From: Microbacterium natoriense
GTDB lineage: Bacteria > Actinomycetota > Actinomycetes > Actinomycetales > Microbacteriaceae
Direction of reading: 5' to 3'
Length of the DNA stretch: 64,000 nt
Assembly: GCF_030816295.1 (NCBI RefSeq)
Contig: NZ_JAUSXV010000001.1
Location: 3,968,001-4,032,000 of the forward strand
In this document: positions 16,098-26,222 of the stretch, one piece after another
Numbering within the stretch: the stretch's first letter is position 1
Layout: each line of letters begins with the position of its first letter
Translations under genes and position numbers: made by a program
Notes under the pieces: model-generated
What the model saw: only the letters and a program-made list of their open reading frames with translations
Told to the model about the DNA's origin: nothing
The model's database searches: none

Positions 16098-18029
16098 TCA
16101 GACGAGCCGGTGCATGGTGGTGGTGGAGTCGGGCCAGGTGATGACGGCGTCTGCGCCGTCGATGCGGACGGAAGGGTCGGATTCCGGGACGCGGTCCGAC
16201 AGGTGCAGCGCCGAGGCGATCCACTCGCCGGTCGCGACCGGGTAGGTGAGGACGGGGACGGATGCCGCGGCGCCGAGCGGGCTCGCGTCGCGGCGGGACT
16301 CGGTCGACGCCGCACCTCCCGGCGTGAGTGCGACGATCGTGCTGCAGCGGTCGTCGGTGAACGCGGCGGCGCGTCGGTCAGACACCGAGACCTCGACGGC
16401 GTCGGCCGCGATCGCCCAGCCGCCGATGCGCAGCGCGGTGGCTGCGGCATCCTCCTCGATCGTGTCGATGCGCACGAGGCGGACCTCCCATGCACCCCGC
16501 ACGATCGACCACGTCGTGACGGTGCCGGCGATCTCGACCTCACCCGTGATGCCGGAGCCGTGCCTGGTCTGTGTGGCGGCCGGGGCGATCCAGTGCGCGG
16601 TCGCGGTGGACCCGGCGATCGCGGCGTCTTCGTCGATGCGGATGCCGTTCACGCTCATGCCGGCGCGATGACTCGCGCGGCCGTCGGCGTGCAGAAGCGC
16701 GACCGACTGCTCGAGCGGCTCGGCCCAGGCGTCGCCGTTCAGCAGCGGGCTCGCGGCAGTCGAGTAGCCCAGGCGAGCGTACAGGGGCGAGTCGCCGACG
16801 AGGTTGCCGGGGTGCGCGTGATCGGCGCCGTGGTTGATCACCCGCACGATGCCGTCATCCGCGGTGGTCGAGATGATCCATGCCGGAGAGAGGGCGACGC
16901 GCAGAGTGTCGGCGGTCTCGGACGGGAGCAGCGCCTGCGGAGCAGACCACACCGGGTGGTCTTCGGGCAGGGCGAGGCCGAGAAGCCCCTTCGCCGCCCA
17001 GTAGGGAGAGCCGGTGCCCGAGTAGTTCTGTGCGAGGCGACGCCATTCCTCGTGCCAGCCGAGGTCGAGCAGCCCGTCGCGGTTCGGGACGCCGTGCGCC
17101 GCGAAATGGCGGACGATGCCGGATGCGGCTCTACGCAACTGACCTGCGGGAACCAACGGCACCTCGGCGATGATGCCGGCCCAGTAGGGGGCGGCCGCGG
17201 CGAAGCGGTAGACGAGGCTGCGACCCTGGATGAGCGGTGAGCCGTCGGCTCCGACTAGAGCGATCGCGTCCTGCAGGAAGGCGTCGAGACGCGCGACGTC
17301 GTCCGGGGTCCGGCCTTTCGCGAGTTCGGCCGCTCCCTGCATGCGCGCCCACAGCACGGGGTACAGGTGCAGCGCCCACCCGACGTAGTGGTCGTAGGAG
17401 CGTTCGTCTCCGTCGGAGATCCAACCGCCCTCCCGCACGAAGGAGTCGTGAAGCGCGAGGTCGTCGTCGATGTCGGTCTGCGACCATGGGCCGCCCACCG
17501 ATCGCAGGAACGTCTGCACGACGACGCGGAACCACAGCCAGTTGTTGCGCGGGTAGGTGTCGTCTCCGACCACCGGGGCGAGATAGTCGATCACCCGCCG
17601 CTGGGTCAGCCCGTCGAGGCGGTCCCAGATCCACGGACGGGTCATGTCGAGGATGAGTGCCAGGGAGGCGGCTTCGACCTTCGCCTGTGCATGCTCGTCG
17701 AGGCGCACCCAGCGGTCGGCCCCGTCGGGGTCGACGCCTGCGACGATGCCCCGCGAGGAGAAGTCGATCAGGTCGTCGACGCCCTCGCCGCGCGCGCCCG
17801 TGATGCGGAAGCCTGCGAGCAGAAGCGTGCGCATGAACCCCTCGAGCCCGTCGACGTCGACGCCGTAGCCGCCCGATGCACCCGGGAGAGTGATGCGCGC
17901 ACCGTTCTCCGATGCCCAGGGGCGAACAGCCGCGAGCAGTCCGTCGGCGTACGCGACGAGATCGTCACGGGTCCATTCCGCGTCGACGTGCAGGCTCTTC
18001 GCCGCTTCGCCGGGGGGCACGATCGCCAC
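16098..18029 (-). CDS. DUF2264 domain protein, likely glycan-processing enzyme
   Basis: A 643-residue protein with a DUF2264-type N-terminal half (LALILDMTRPWIWDRL, PRNNWLWFRVVVQTFLRSVGG, SYDHYVGWALHLYPVLWAR), which has an (alpha/alpha) barrel-like pattern, and a beta-rich C-terminal half. No signal peptide is present. DUF2264 proteins occur in polysaccharide-utilisation loci, but their reaction is not firmly known. The GTG at 18029 is chosen because AAAGGAGA lies about 5 bases before it. It is the first gene of the minus-strand operon, divergent from the DeoR/LacI-type regulator, so its promoter probably carries that regulator's operators. Confidence 0.72.
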   Translation of the reverse strand: MAIVPPGEAAKSLHVDAEWTRDDLVAYADGLLAAVRPWASENGARITLPGASGGYGVDVDGLEGFMRTLLLAGFRITGARGEGVDDLIDFSSRGIVAGVDPDGADRWVRLDEHAQAKVEAASLALILDMTRPWIWDRLDGLTQRRVIDYLAPVVGDDTYPRNNWLWFRVVVQTFLRSVGGPWSQTDIDDDLALHDSFVREGGWISDGDERSYDHYVGWALHLYPVLWARMQGAAELAKGRTPDDVARLDAFLQDAIALVGADGSPLIQGRSLVYRFAAAAPYWAGIIAEVPLVPAGQLRRAASGIVRHFAAHGVPNRDGLLDLGWHEEWRRLAQNYSGTGSPYWAAKGLLGLALPEDHPVWSAPQALLPSETADTLRVALSPAWIISTTADDGIVRVINHGADHAHPGNLVGDSPLYARLGYSTAASPLLNGDAWAEPLEQSVALLHADGRASHRAGMSVNGIRIDEDAAIAGSTATAHWIAPAATQTRHGSGITGEVEIAGTVTTWSIVRGAWEVRLVRIDTIEEDAAATALRIGGWAIAADAVEVSVSDRRAAAFTDDRCSTIVALTPGGAASTESRRDASPLGAAASVPVLTYPVATGEWIASALHLSDRVPESDPSVRIDGADAVITWPDSTTTMHRLV

Positions 18030-18108
18030 AGACTTCTCCTTTGAACACTGCTGTGATGGACGCGTCCGGCGCTTCTCCGTTCGCGATCGTTTGGAGATTA
18101 TCATCCTG

Positions 18109-18158
18109 TTTCGATCAAGACAACTCTCGAATTAATCGTGTTCGATCATTTTCGATCA
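18109..18158. promoter_or_regulatory. Three TTCGATCA direct repeats in the divergent promoter
   Basis: TTCGATCA occurs at 18110-18117, 18141-18148 and 18151-18158, the last two in tandem with 10-bp spacing (one helical turn). They lie in the 143-bp divergent region between the DUF2264 operon and the DeoR/LacI-type regulator. Direct-repeat operators are typical of DeoR-type helix-turn-helix domains, so these are candidate sites for the adjacent regulator. Confidence 0.6.
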
Positions 18159-18172
18159 GCTATGCTGATTCC

Positions 18173-19261
18173 ATGACCGATCAGCAACACGTGCCCCTGG
18201 CGCCGGCGCGCCATGCGCACATCCTCGCCGCTCTGGCACGCGACGGAATCGTCCGGGTCTCGCAACTCACCGAAGAACTCGGTGTCGCCCCGGTCACCCT
18301 TCGTCGAGATCTGCAGCAGCTCGAGGAGGAGGGCAGGCTCGAGCGGGTGCACGGCGGAGCAGTGCCGGCATCCACCCCCGCCCTGACCGGGGTCGCCGCC
18401 CCAGCGACCGGCGGAGCCATCGCCGTGCTGGTCCCCTCGCTCGCGTACTACTGGCCCGGCGTCTTCCGCGGCATGGAGGCCGAGGCGCAGCGCCGGGGCC
18501 TGCGCCTGGTGCTCCGCGGGGCCTCGTACGAGTTGCAGGACGAGCGACCGGTCCTGGAGCGCCTCGTGGCATCGGATGACATCCGGGGCCTGATCGTGGC
18601 CCCGAACCCCGACGCCGCCCACGCGCAGGACGTGGTGCAGTGGCTCGCCTCCTCCGACATCCCCAGCGTGTTCGTCGAGCGCGATGCGGTCGTGCTCCCC
18701 GGGCGAGAACCGGTCGAGAGCGTCACGACCGACCACGCGTTCGGCGCCGTGCTCGCTGCCAGACACCTTGCGGAACTGGGCCACCGACGGCTCGGCCTGA
18801 TCGTCTCGCGCGACTCCCCCACCGGCCGCAAGGTCGTGAAGGGGTGGGCGGCTGCGTGCGAGGAACTCGAACTGGGCGCCGACGCCCACTTCGAGAGCCT
18901 GATCCCCGATCGCAACGTCCCCGGCTTCACCTCGGCCGTGAACGCCGCGATCGACACCGCGCTCGAGAAGGGCGCGACCGGGCTGCTCATCCACCCCGAC
19001 CCCGCGGCGATGGCCTTCATCGACATCGCTCTCAACCGTGGCCTCGCGGTGCCGGAGGACCTGTCCGTCATCGCCTACGACGATGAGGTCGCCCAGCTGT
19101 TCACCCCGGCACTCACCGCAGTCAGCCCGCCACGCGGTGCGGTCGGCGCTGCGGCGGTCGATCTGCTCGCCCGGCGTCTCGCCGATCCCTCGCGCCCTGT
19201 GCACCGGGTCACCTTGAGCCCGACGCTGCATGCACGCGAATCCACGGCGCCCGCGCGCTGA
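18173..19261 (+). CDS. Chimeric regulator: DeoR-type HTH with LacI-type sugar-binding domain
   Basis: A 362-residue regulator. Residues 10-65 are a DeoR-family winged helix (RHAHILAALARDGIVRVSQLTEELGVAPVTLRRDLQQLEEEG, ending RVHGGAV). Residues about 80-362 are a periplasmic-binding-protein-like LacI/GalR effector domain (IAVLVPSLAYYWPGVFRGME, GLIVAPN, HLAELGHRRLGLI, DLSVIAYDDE). This pairing is less common than either parent architecture. It is divergent from the polysaccharide operon and probably represses it until a sugar ligand binds. The ATG at 18173 is chosen because upstream sequence is the repeat-rich promoter. Confidence 0.85.
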   Translation: MTDQQHVPLAPARHAHILAALARDGIVRVSQLTEELGVAPVTLRRDLQQLEEEGRLERVHGGAVPASTPALTGVAAPATGGAIAVLVPSLAYYWPGVFRGMEAEAQRRGLRLVLRGASYELQDERPVLERLVASDDIRGLIVAPNPDAAHAQDVVQWLASSDIPSVFVERDAVVLPGREPVESVTTDHAFGAVLAARHLAELGHRRLGLIVSRDSPTGRKVVKGWAAACEELELGADAHFESLIPDRNVPGFTSAVNAAIDTALEKGATGLLIHPDPAAMAFIDIALNRGLAVPEDLSVIAYDDEVAQLFTPALTAVSPPRGAVGAAAVDLLARRLADPSRPVHRVTLSPTLHARESTAPAR

Positions 19262-19345
19262 CGCCCGAGCACGCCATCTCGACCTGGGGCCAGACGGCAC
19301 GGCGTCGGTCTCACGATGAAGACCGGAGCGCCCAGCCGGGGCGGG

Positions 19346-20368
19346 TCAGCGAGTGCTCGTGCGCTCGACCAGGGTCGTCGGCACCACCACAGGGCCTGAG
19401 GCCGCACCCGCCCCTTCGATCTCGTTCACGAGCGCGTCGACCGCGCGCTGCGCGAGGGCGGTGAAGTCCTGCCTGATCGTCGTCAACGGTGGTCGGTAGT
19501 TCGCGGCATCCGGCACGTCGTCGAAGCCGATGACCGCGACGTCCTCTGGTACCCGGCGGCCGCGCTCGGCGAGGGCACGCAACAGGCCGAGCGCCATCTG
19601 ATCATTGGCACAGAAGACGGCGGATGCCGCGCTCAGCGCGTCGCCCGCCGCATGACCGGACTCGGCGCTCCAGTCGCCGCGAGCGGGCTCGGGCGCATCG
19701 ACCCCCGCGGCGGCGAGCGTCTCGAGCCAGCCGCGCTCGCGCTCGGCGGCGGCGAACGAGTCGACGGGCCCGGCGAGGTGATGCACGACCGCGTGCCCCG
19801 CGGAGAGCAGATGGGCGGTGGCGGCGGCGGCTCCGCCTGCGTGATCGCTGTGCACGGCGACGAATCCCGCGTCCGTGGCGGCATCGACCACGACGAGTCT
19901 CAGCCCGCTCGGCCGCTCAGCCGTCGCAACCTGTGCGGAGGCCTCGTTCAGCACGATCGCGCCGTCGACCTCCTGTTCGGCGAGGCTCTGGAACGCCGAG
20001 GCCACGCCGTGCGACGCGGTGACGAGTGTGAGCGCGTAGCCCCGCTCGGCCGCGGCCTCCGCCGTGGCCTGCAGCATGCGCGAGTTGCCGACCGTGGCGA
20101 GGGTCGTGACCACGAGTCCGATGGTCTGCGAACGCCCGGTGCGCAGGGCGCGGGCGGCGCGGTGCGGGCGGTAGTCGAGCTCGGCCATGGCCCTCTCGAC
20201 TCGCGCCCGAGTATCGGGATCGACGCGCGGGCTGTCGTTCACGACGCGCGAGACGGTCTGCCCAGACACCCCGGCCCGCGCGGCGACCATCGCCATCGAG
20301 ACCCGACCGGTTGCCGCGCGGCGTCGTCGTGGCTCCACCGGGTCAGTACCGAGATCGTCGATGCTCAT
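19346..20368 (-). CDS. LacI-family transcriptional regulator, likely of the gal operon
   Basis: A 340-residue LacI/GalR repressor. The HTH is at residues 23-48 (VSMAMVAARAGVSGQTVSRVVND), followed by the hinge helix region YRPHRAARALRTGRS and a periplasmic-binding-like effector domain ending DVAVIGFDDVPDAANYRPPLTTIRQD. It is divergent from galT with 53 bp between starts. Two matching palindromic operators flank that promoter. The context makes galactose or a derivative the likely inducer, an inference from position. Confidence 0.88.
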   Translation of the reverse strand: MSIDDLGTDPVEPRRRRAATGRVSMAMVAARAGVSGQTVSRVVNDSPRVDPDTRARVERAMAELDYRPHRAARALRTGRSQTIGLVVTTLATVGNSRMLQATAEAAAERGYALTLVTASHGVASAFQSLAEQEVDGAIVLNEASAQVATAERPSGLRLVVVDAATDAGFVAVHSDHAGGAAAATAHLLSAGHAVVHHLAGPVDSFAAAERERGWLETLAAAGVDAPEPARGDWSAESGHAAGDALSAASAVFCANDQMALGLLRALAERGRRVPEDVAVIGFDDVPDAANYRPPLTTIRQDFTALAQRAVDALVNEIEGAGAASGPVVVPTTLVERTSTR

Positions 20369-20383
20369 CGCGTGCCCCTCTCC

Positions 20384-20429
20384 GTGTTGACGTTATCACG
20401 GTGCTGTGCGACCATGTTTACGTGAACAC
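20384..20429. promoter_or_regulatory. Paired LacI operators and promoter of galTKE
   Basis: Two 16-bp palindromes fit rTGTTnACGTnAwCAC: 20384-20399 (centre ACGT) and 20414-20429 (centre ACGT), exactly 30 bp apart. The second overlaps the galT GTG start at 20422. A -35-like TTGACG (20387-20392) lies inside the first. No ribosome-binding site precedes the GTG, so galT is probably translated from a leaderless mRNA and repression would be by direct occlusion. Confidence 0.65.
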
Positions 20430-21593
20430 GCACGAACCTTCCGACACGCGGACCGAGACGCTCTCTGCCGGCGTCACCAAGCGCGCCACGACTCTCGCCG
20501 ACGGCCGCGACCTCATCTACTACGACGACCCGGACACCACGCTCGATGCCGAGCGCTCGGTCGACGCCCGCATCCTCGATCCGCGTCCCGAGTCGGCGAC
20601 CATGCGACTCGACGTGCTCACCGGCGACTGGATCACGGTCGCCGCGAATCGCCAGAACCGGGTCATGATGCCGAGCGCCGACGCAGACCCGCTCGCTCCG
20701 CAGACGCCGACGAACCCCTCCGAGGTGCCGTCGCTCTACGACGTCGCCGTGTTCGAGAACAAGTCGCCGGCCTTCGGCCCCGCACTCGCGGAGGCGACCG
20801 GAGGTGCTCCGGCGGCGAGCAACCCGCCGCGCGGCCTCGACGACCTCGCCGCGCTCGGCCTCGGTCGAACCCGCACCTCGGTCGGCCGCTGCGAGGTGGT
20901 CTGCTTCAGTCCGGAGCACTCCGGCTCCTTCGGCACCCAGAGCGTCACCCGGGCTCGCACCGTGATCGAAGCGTGGGCCGACCGCACCGCAGCCCTCTCG
21001 CAGCTCCCCGGGATCGAGCAGGTGTTCCCGTTCGAGAACCGCGGCGAGGCGATCGGCGTGACCCTGCCGCACCCCCACGGCCAGATCTACGCGTACCCCT
21101 ACGTGACCCCGCGCACCACCCGACTGCTCGACAGCATCGACCGCACGGCACCGGACCTGTTCCAGCACATCCTCGACTTCGAGCAGGGCTCGGAGCGCGT
21201 CGTCTTCCAGGGCGAGCACTGGACGGCGTTCGTGCCGTTCGCGGCGCGCTGGCCGCTCGAGGTGCACCTCATGCCGCACCGCCACGTACCCGATTTCGCG
21301 GAGACGACGGAGGCCGAGAGGGACGAGCTCGCTCCCCTCTACCTGCGCCTGCTGCGCGGCGTCGACGCACTGTACGAGACGCCGACCCCGTACATCGCAG
21401 CGTGGCATCAGGCCCCCGTCAACGTCGGTCGCGACAGCGTGCGCCTGCACCTGCAGCTGACCAGCCCGCGCCGCGCCGCCGACAAGCTGAAGTTCCTCGC
21501 CGGATCCGAGGCCGCCATGTGGGCCTGGGCCGCAGAAGTCACCCCCGAGCAAGGCGCAGCCCGCATCCGCGAAGCCGTCGAGAGAGCACACGC

Positions 21594-21597
<4 letters not shown>
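20422..21597 (+). CDS. galT: Galactose-1-phosphate uridylyltransferase
   Basis: A 391-residue enzyme of the HIT superfamily that exchanges UDP between UDP-glucose and galactose-1-phosphate in the Leloir pathway. The active-site motif is TLPHPHGQIYAYPY, with nucleophile His about residue 219. A second family block, WPLEVHLMPHRHVPDF, and the C-terminal LHLQLTSP are present. The GTG at 20422 is chosen as start because the sequence upstream is operator and intergenic DNA; a longer in-frame start would overlap the divergent repressor gene. Its stop overlaps the galK start (ATGA). Confidence 0.93.
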
Positions 21598-22802
<1,205 letters not shown>

Positions 22803-22842
22803 AAGAATAGCCACTCCACCTCCACCGTTCTGAAGGAGAAGC

Positions 22843-23823
22843 ATGTCCTGGATCGTCACCGGCGGCGCCGGCTACATCGGATCGCACGTCGTCAGGGCGC
22901 TCGCGGATGCCGGGCTCTCCCCCGTCGTCATCGACGACCTCTCCAGCGGTGTGGCATCGTTCGTTCCCGAGGGCGTGCCGTTCGTCCGGGGTTCGATCCT
23001 CGATCGGGACCTGGTCGAGAAGACGCTCCGCGAGCACGGGGCGACCGGCGTGATCCATGTCGCCGGTTTCAAGTACGCGGGCGTCTCGGTGCAGCGTCCT
23101 CTGCACACCTACGCGCAGAACGTCGAGGGCACCCGCGTCGTTCTCGAAGCCATGCAGGCCGCTGGCGTCGCGAACATCGTGTTCTCCTCGTCGGCCGCCG
23201 TGTTCGGCACTCCCGATGCGCCGCTCGTGGTGGAGGGCACCGAGAAGAGGCCGGCAAGCCCGTACGGCGAGTCGAAGCTCATCGGCGAATGGCTGCTGCG
23301 CGACCAGGCCGTGGCGACCGCCGAGTCGGAGAAGCCGCTGCGCCACACCTCGCTGCGCTATTTCAACGTCGTGGGATCCGCTGATCCGACGGTGTACGAC
23401 GTGAGCCCGCACAACCTGTTCCCCATCGTCTTCGAGAAGCTCATCGCCGGTGAGACCCCCCGCATCAACGGCGGCGACTACGACACCGAAGACGGCACCA
23501 ACGTGCGCGACTACGTGCACGTGGGCGACATCGCGGCAGCCCACGTTGCCGCCGCGCAGCGCCTCGCCGCGGGAGAGCCGATCGAAGCGGCGTACAACCT
23601 CGGCTCGGGCGACGGCCTGAGCGTGCGACAGATCATGGACGCCATGGCTCGCGTCACCGGCATCGACTTCACCCCTGAGATCGGACCGCGCCGCGCCGGC
23701 GACCCCGACCGCATCGTCGCCACCGGCGAGCTCGCTGCGCGCGACCTCGACTGGAAGATGCGCTACACGGTCGACGAGATGGTGCGCACGGGCTGGGAGG
23801 CTCGGCGGGCCGCTTCTGCCTAG
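22843..23823 (+). CDS. galE: UDP-glucose 4-epimerase
   Basis: A 326-residue extended short-chain dehydrogenase that interconverts UDP-galactose and UDP-glucose with bound NAD. The nucleotide motif TGGAGYIG spans residues 6-13. The catalytic Tyr141-Lys145 pair sits in SPYGESK, with the serine triad region SSSAAVFG at 115-122. Family blocks SLRYFNVVGS and DGTNVRDYVHVGDIA are intact. GAAGGAG lies 6-7 bases before the ATG. It is 40 bp downstream of galK and completes the Leloir pathway. Confidence 0.94.
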   Translation: MSWIVTGGAGYIGSHVVRALADAGLSPVVIDDLSSGVASFVPEGVPFVRGSILDRDLVEKTLREHGATGVIHVAGFKYAGVSVQRPLHTYAQNVEGTRVVLEAMQAAGVANIVFSSSAAVFGTPDAPLVVEGTEKRPASPYGESKLIGEWLLRDQAVATAESEKPLRHTSLRYFNVVGSADPTVYDVSPHNLFPIVFEKLIAGETPRINGGDYDTEDGTNVRDYVHVGDIAAAHVAAAQRLAAGEPIEAAYNLGSGDGLSVRQIMDAMARVTGIDFTPEIGPRRAGDPDRIVATGELAARDLDWKMRYTVDEMVRTGWEARRAASA

Positions 23824-23846
23824 TCCGTTTGCCGGCTCCGGGATCC

Positions 23847-23898
23847 AGGTGCGCGAATGTGCCGCCCTTCGCTTTGAGCGCGACCACGACGCGCACCT
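23847..23898. terminator. Long-loop inverted repeat between convergent galE and transporter genes
   Basis: AGGTGCGCG (23847-23855) pairs with CGCGCACCT (23890-23898) around 34 bases. It lies between two convergent genes, where a bidirectional terminator is expected. The loop resembles the loop of the nested repeat at 39713-39775. Confidence 0.4.
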
Positions 23899-23961
23899 CG
23901 TCGACACCTCGTCGCCCCACGACCTCCCCAGCGTCCGGCCGGAGCCGCTCGCTGGCAGTAC

Positions 23962-25302
23962 TCAGAGGTCGCGGGTGCGGATCGGGTAGAGCCAGAAGCA
24001 CAGCCAGGCGAGGGCGGTGAAACCGAGCGGGACGACGGCGAGCATGATGCGGATGCCGCCGTCGACGGTCTCGGCCTGGGCGTCTCCCCGTGACGCGTCG
24101 AAGCCGGATGCCGTCAGCACCGCGGCTGCGACGATGGCCTGCAGGACGACCGAGCCGCGCACGACGAAGCCGTTCACGCCGAAGAAGGCGCCTTCGCGCC
24201 GGTGACCTGTGCGCACGGCATCCTCGTCGATGATCTGCCCCAGCATCACCTCGAGAAGCTGCAGCAGACCGCCCACGCCCACGCCGACCGCGACGCCGAC
24301 GAGGGCGGCCGCGAGCACCGATGCGGGCAGCAGGTAGCCGAGCACCGCGACGCCGAAGACGGCGACGCTCCAGAGCACGGCGGTGCGGGGCGAGGTGCGT
24401 CTGACGACCGCGCTCCACAACAGGATCGACGGGATCGCGGTGACGAAGATCGCGGCGAGCAGCACGCTGCCGTCGCCCTCTGCCGCGTGCAGCGAGTAGC
24501 GCACGTAGAACGGGATCGCCGCGAGGATCACCGCGATCGAGGTCTGCACGAACAGCGAACCGAGCACATACGGAACGAACGCGCGGTTCGCGAACGTGAA
24601 GCGCAGTTGGCTCTGCCACGACATCGCCTCGGACGCCGCCTCAGGAACCGCCCGCTCGATCATCCCTCCGGCGAACGACCACAGCAGCATCACCAGGCAG
24701 ACCCCGCCCAGCGCGAGCGCCATGCCCGGCCACCCGATCCAGCCGTAGAGCGCCGGCGCACCCGCCGTCCCGAGGACCATGCCGAGGATCGCGAAGATCT
24801 GCCGCGGCACGTTGCCGCGTGCGCGTTCCTCTGTCGTGCGGAAGATCTCCGGGAACAGTGCCGAGATGTTCAGCACGACCACCACGAACGCGATGTCGTA
24901 GACCGCGACGACCACGAGGAACCACACGATCATGCCCCCGGGCGACAGGGCTGGCGGCATCCAGACCAGGGCGAACGCCACTACGAGCGGCACGATGCCG
25001 AGGCCGATCCACGGGATGCGGCGGCCCCAGGGAGTGCGGATGCGATCGGAGAGAGCGCCGACCGCCGGGTTGAGCGCGGCGTTCAGAACGCCGTGGACGA
25101 TCATCGCTCCGGCCACCCAGGTGGGCGGCACGCCGAGATGGGTGACGTAGAAGTAGACGACGAAGGCCGAGAAGGTCTGCGCCATGAGCTGAGTCGGGAA
25201 ACCGGAGGCCCCGAAGGCGATCGACTGGGCGCGGGTGGGCGCGGCGTCGAGACGGCGGTCGCGGATGCCGGCGAGGCCGCGGGGGCCGGCCGAACCGTTC
25301 AT
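23962..25302 (-). CDS. MFS sugar transporter of the GPH type
   Basis: A 446-residue membrane protein with about 12 transmembrane segments. GPH (glycoside-pentoside-hexuronide) features are the N-terminal IAFGASGFPTQLM and the loop ALNPAVGALSDRIRTPWGRRIPWI between helices 2 and 3, plus the later loop TGHRREGAFFGVNGFV. GPH proteins import sugars or glycosides with cations. Its ATG overlaps the stop of the deacetylase gene (ATGA), placing it last in a ROK-ChbG-transporter operon. The substrate may be an acetylated amino-sugar oligomer given the ChbG neighbour. Confidence 0.8.
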   Translation of the reverse strand: MNGSAGPRGLAGIRDRRLDAAPTRAQSIAFGASGFPTQLMAQTFSAFVVYFYVTHLGVPPTWVAGAMIVHGVLNAALNPAVGALSDRIRTPWGRRIPWIGLGIVPLVVAFALVWMPPALSPGGMIVWFLVVVAVYDIAFVVVVLNISALFPEIFRTTEERARGNVPRQIFAILGMVLGTAGAPALYGWIGWPGMALALGGVCLVMLLWSFAGGMIERAVPEAASEAMSWQSQLRFTFANRAFVPYVLGSLFVQTSIAVILAAIPFYVRYSLHAAEGDGSVLLAAIFVTAIPSILLWSAVVRRTSPRTAVLWSVAVFGVAVLGYLLPASVLAAALVGVAVGVGVGGLLQLLEVMLGQIIDEDAVRTGHRREGAFFGVNGFVVRGSVVLQAIVAAAVLTASGFDASRGDAQAETVDGGIRIMLAVVPLGFTALAWLCFWLYPIRTRDL

Positions 25303-26222
25303 CGCGCAGCAGCCCGCTGCAGGTCGCGCAGGTCACGCCAGCCGATGCGCACGAGCCCTTCATCGGCGATGGCCTGGAGCACCGCGGGGTCGGCGAGGAG
25401 CCGCCGCTCGTAGCCGCGCTTGGCTGCGGCGAAGTCGACGGCAGCGCGCAGCTCGTCGTCGTCGACCATCGGGTGCAGGTAGATCTCGGTGACGCCGGCG
25501 GGCACGGCCCGCAGGAGGGCGATGAAGCCGTCGCGCACCTGCTCGTAGGTCTCCTCGTCCGGCGTCCCCTCGCCGATCAGCTCGAAGGGGTGCGACCACA
25601 GCCTGTCGATGATCTCGACGCCGGCCGCCTCGGCGGCCGCGGTGGCCCTGTCGAGCAGGTGCTGAAGCTCGGGATCCACCCCCACTCCGTCCATGCTGCG
25701 CGGCAGCCGGAACGGCAGACCGTGCTGCCCGGCGAGCGCGAACACCGGGGTGAGGAAGTCGCGTCCGGTGGCGAGTCCGTACACCGAGCCCATGTGGTTG
25801 TCGAGGTGCGTGACGTCGACCCCGGCGTCGAGAGCCGCCTGCAGCTGTGCCGTGATCTCGGCCTCGACGTCTGCCTCGGAGGCGAGCTCCTCGACGGACA
25901 CGACATCGGTCGGGAAGAAGCCGTCGGCATCGACCAGGGTCGTCGCCGTCCCCGTGAGCGGACGCCAGCGGTAGCGGCGCCACTCACTGGTCAGCACCAG
26001 GTGCACGCCGATGTCGAGGTCGGTGCGCGAGGCGGCGAACGCGAGCGCCTCCGGCGACCACGCGCACGGCACCATGATGGTCGCCGAATCCGCGCCGCCC
26101 CCGTCCAGCAGCTCGGCGATCGCCGAGTTGGCCGCATGGCACATGCCGAAGTCATCCGCATTGATGATGATGGCGCGCGCCCCGGGGGCGAGGCCGAGAC
26201 GGTCGGCGAGATCAGAGATCAT
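25299..26222 (-). CDS. ChbG/HpnK-family (YdjC-like) carbohydrate deacetylase
   Basis: A 307-residue YdjC/ChbG-family protein. The N-terminal metal motif IIINADDFGMCHAAN supplies the Asp pair, DLDIGVHLVLTSEW the first His, and VTHLDNHMGSVY the second His ligands; YLHPMVDDDELR closes the fold. Characterised members remove acetyl groups from chito-oligosaccharides. No signal peptide is present, so it acts in the cytoplasm on imported sugar. It is coupled on both sides by ATGA overlaps to the ROK regulator and the GPH transporter. Confidence 0.85.
   Translation of the reverse strand: MISDLADRLGLAPGARAIIINADDFGMCHAANSAIAELLDGGGADSATIMVPCAWSPEALAFAASRTDLDIGVHLVLTSEWRRYRWRPLTGTATTLVDADGFFPTDVVSVEELASEADVEAEITAQLQAALDAGVDVTHLDNHMGSVYGLATGRDFLTPVFALAGQHGLPFRLPRSMDGVGVDPELQHLLDRATAAAEAAGVEIIDRLWSHPFELIGEGTPDEETYEQVRDGFIALLRAVPAGVTEIYLHPMVDDDELRAAVDFAAAKRGYERRLLADPAVLQAIADEGLVRIGWRDLRDLQRAAAR

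Noticed and set aside
23669..24619. Possible protein remnant (ALKAKGGTFAHLDPG) between galE and the transporter
   Set aside because: It coincides with the inverted repeat in the convergent gap and has no start or recognisable homology, so it is more likely terminator sequence.
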